A DNA stretch of 64,000 nucleotides from Rhizobiaceae bacterium (GTDB lineage Bacteria; Pseudomonadota; Alphaproteobacteria; Rhizobiales; Rhizobiaceae): positions 62,001 through 126,000 of the forward strand of contig CAJPFN010000005.1 in assembly GCA_905339215.1 (NCBI GenBank), in the 5' to 3' direction. The position numbers were made by a program, and so were the translations under genes. Below, piece by piece: positions 63,956 through 64,000 of the stretch; the stretch's first letter is position 1; every line of letters begins with the position of its first letter. Below the pieces are notes generated by a model. The model had not been told where the DNA came from. It did not search any database and saw nothing but the letters and a program-made list of their open reading frames with translations.

Positions 63956-64000
63956 TCAGCCTTCAGGGCCGCCACCGCGAACGTCGCGTGGGCCGCCGCG

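Overview
The window is GC-rich, almost fully coding DNA from the chromosome of an alphaproteobacterium, most likely a member of the Hyphomicrobiales (Rhizobiales) close to Mesorhizobium or other Phyllobacteriaceae. This rests on the Entner-Doudoroff set zwf-pgl-edd, the ugpBAEC order, and the block tRNA-Thr / small basic ORF / murA / DUF2948 / hisD / UPF0262 / low-Mr phosphatase / infA / maf / yacG. Genus assignment is inference; there is no rRNA in the window.

Layout. 1-6.1 kb: 3' part of a PuuB-like FAD amine oxidase, then on the minus strand an ALDH, an SDR, a KAS III-like condensing enzyme and NhaA. 6.3-11.2 kb: zwf-pgl and edd, separated by an antisense membrane-protein gene. 11.2-16 kb: a secreted von Willebrand A protein with four tandem C-terminal modules, a DMT exporter, a GlxA/AraC regulator and folD. 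16-25.7 kb: a Wzx/Wzy-type polysaccharide locus (chain-length protein, flippase, four sugar-transfer genes, polymerase) in which both divergent promoter regions carry a CtrA-like box, TTAA-N7-TAAACG. 25.8-38 kb: proC, an MFS transporter, a SAF-domain dehydrogenase, ugpBAEC, a sugar-phosphate isomerase, an altronate dehydratase-like enzyme and a cupin, suggesting uptake and breakdown of a phosphorylated polyol or sugar acid. 38-43 kb: a secreted protein with three copies of a Cys/Trp module, a beta-CASP nuclease-like hydrolase, an ATP-grasp-like protein and an SDR. 43.2-49 kb: the conserved housekeeping block. 49.1-53.2 kb: a 1358-residue protein built only of octapeptide repeats. 53.2-57 kb: an IS3-family remnant, PaiB-like and YcaQ-like genes and tRNA-Lys. 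57.1-60.6 kb: small exported proteins, a polytopic chemoreceptor and a PhzF-like isomerase. 60.7-64 kb: a MacAB-type ABC export operon.

The strongest candidate for something undescribed is the octad-repeat protein at 49101-53177. Its length resolves exactly into a 3-residue start, 16 octads, one 10-octad unit, eight units of exactly 17 octads (136 residues, 408 bp) and a 59-residue end. Secondary candidates are the three-module Cys/Trp protein, the four-module VWA protein, the chain-length protein that carries a Pro/Gln/Tyr-rich tail where a kinase often sits, and the CtrA-like boxes shared across the polysaccharide locus.
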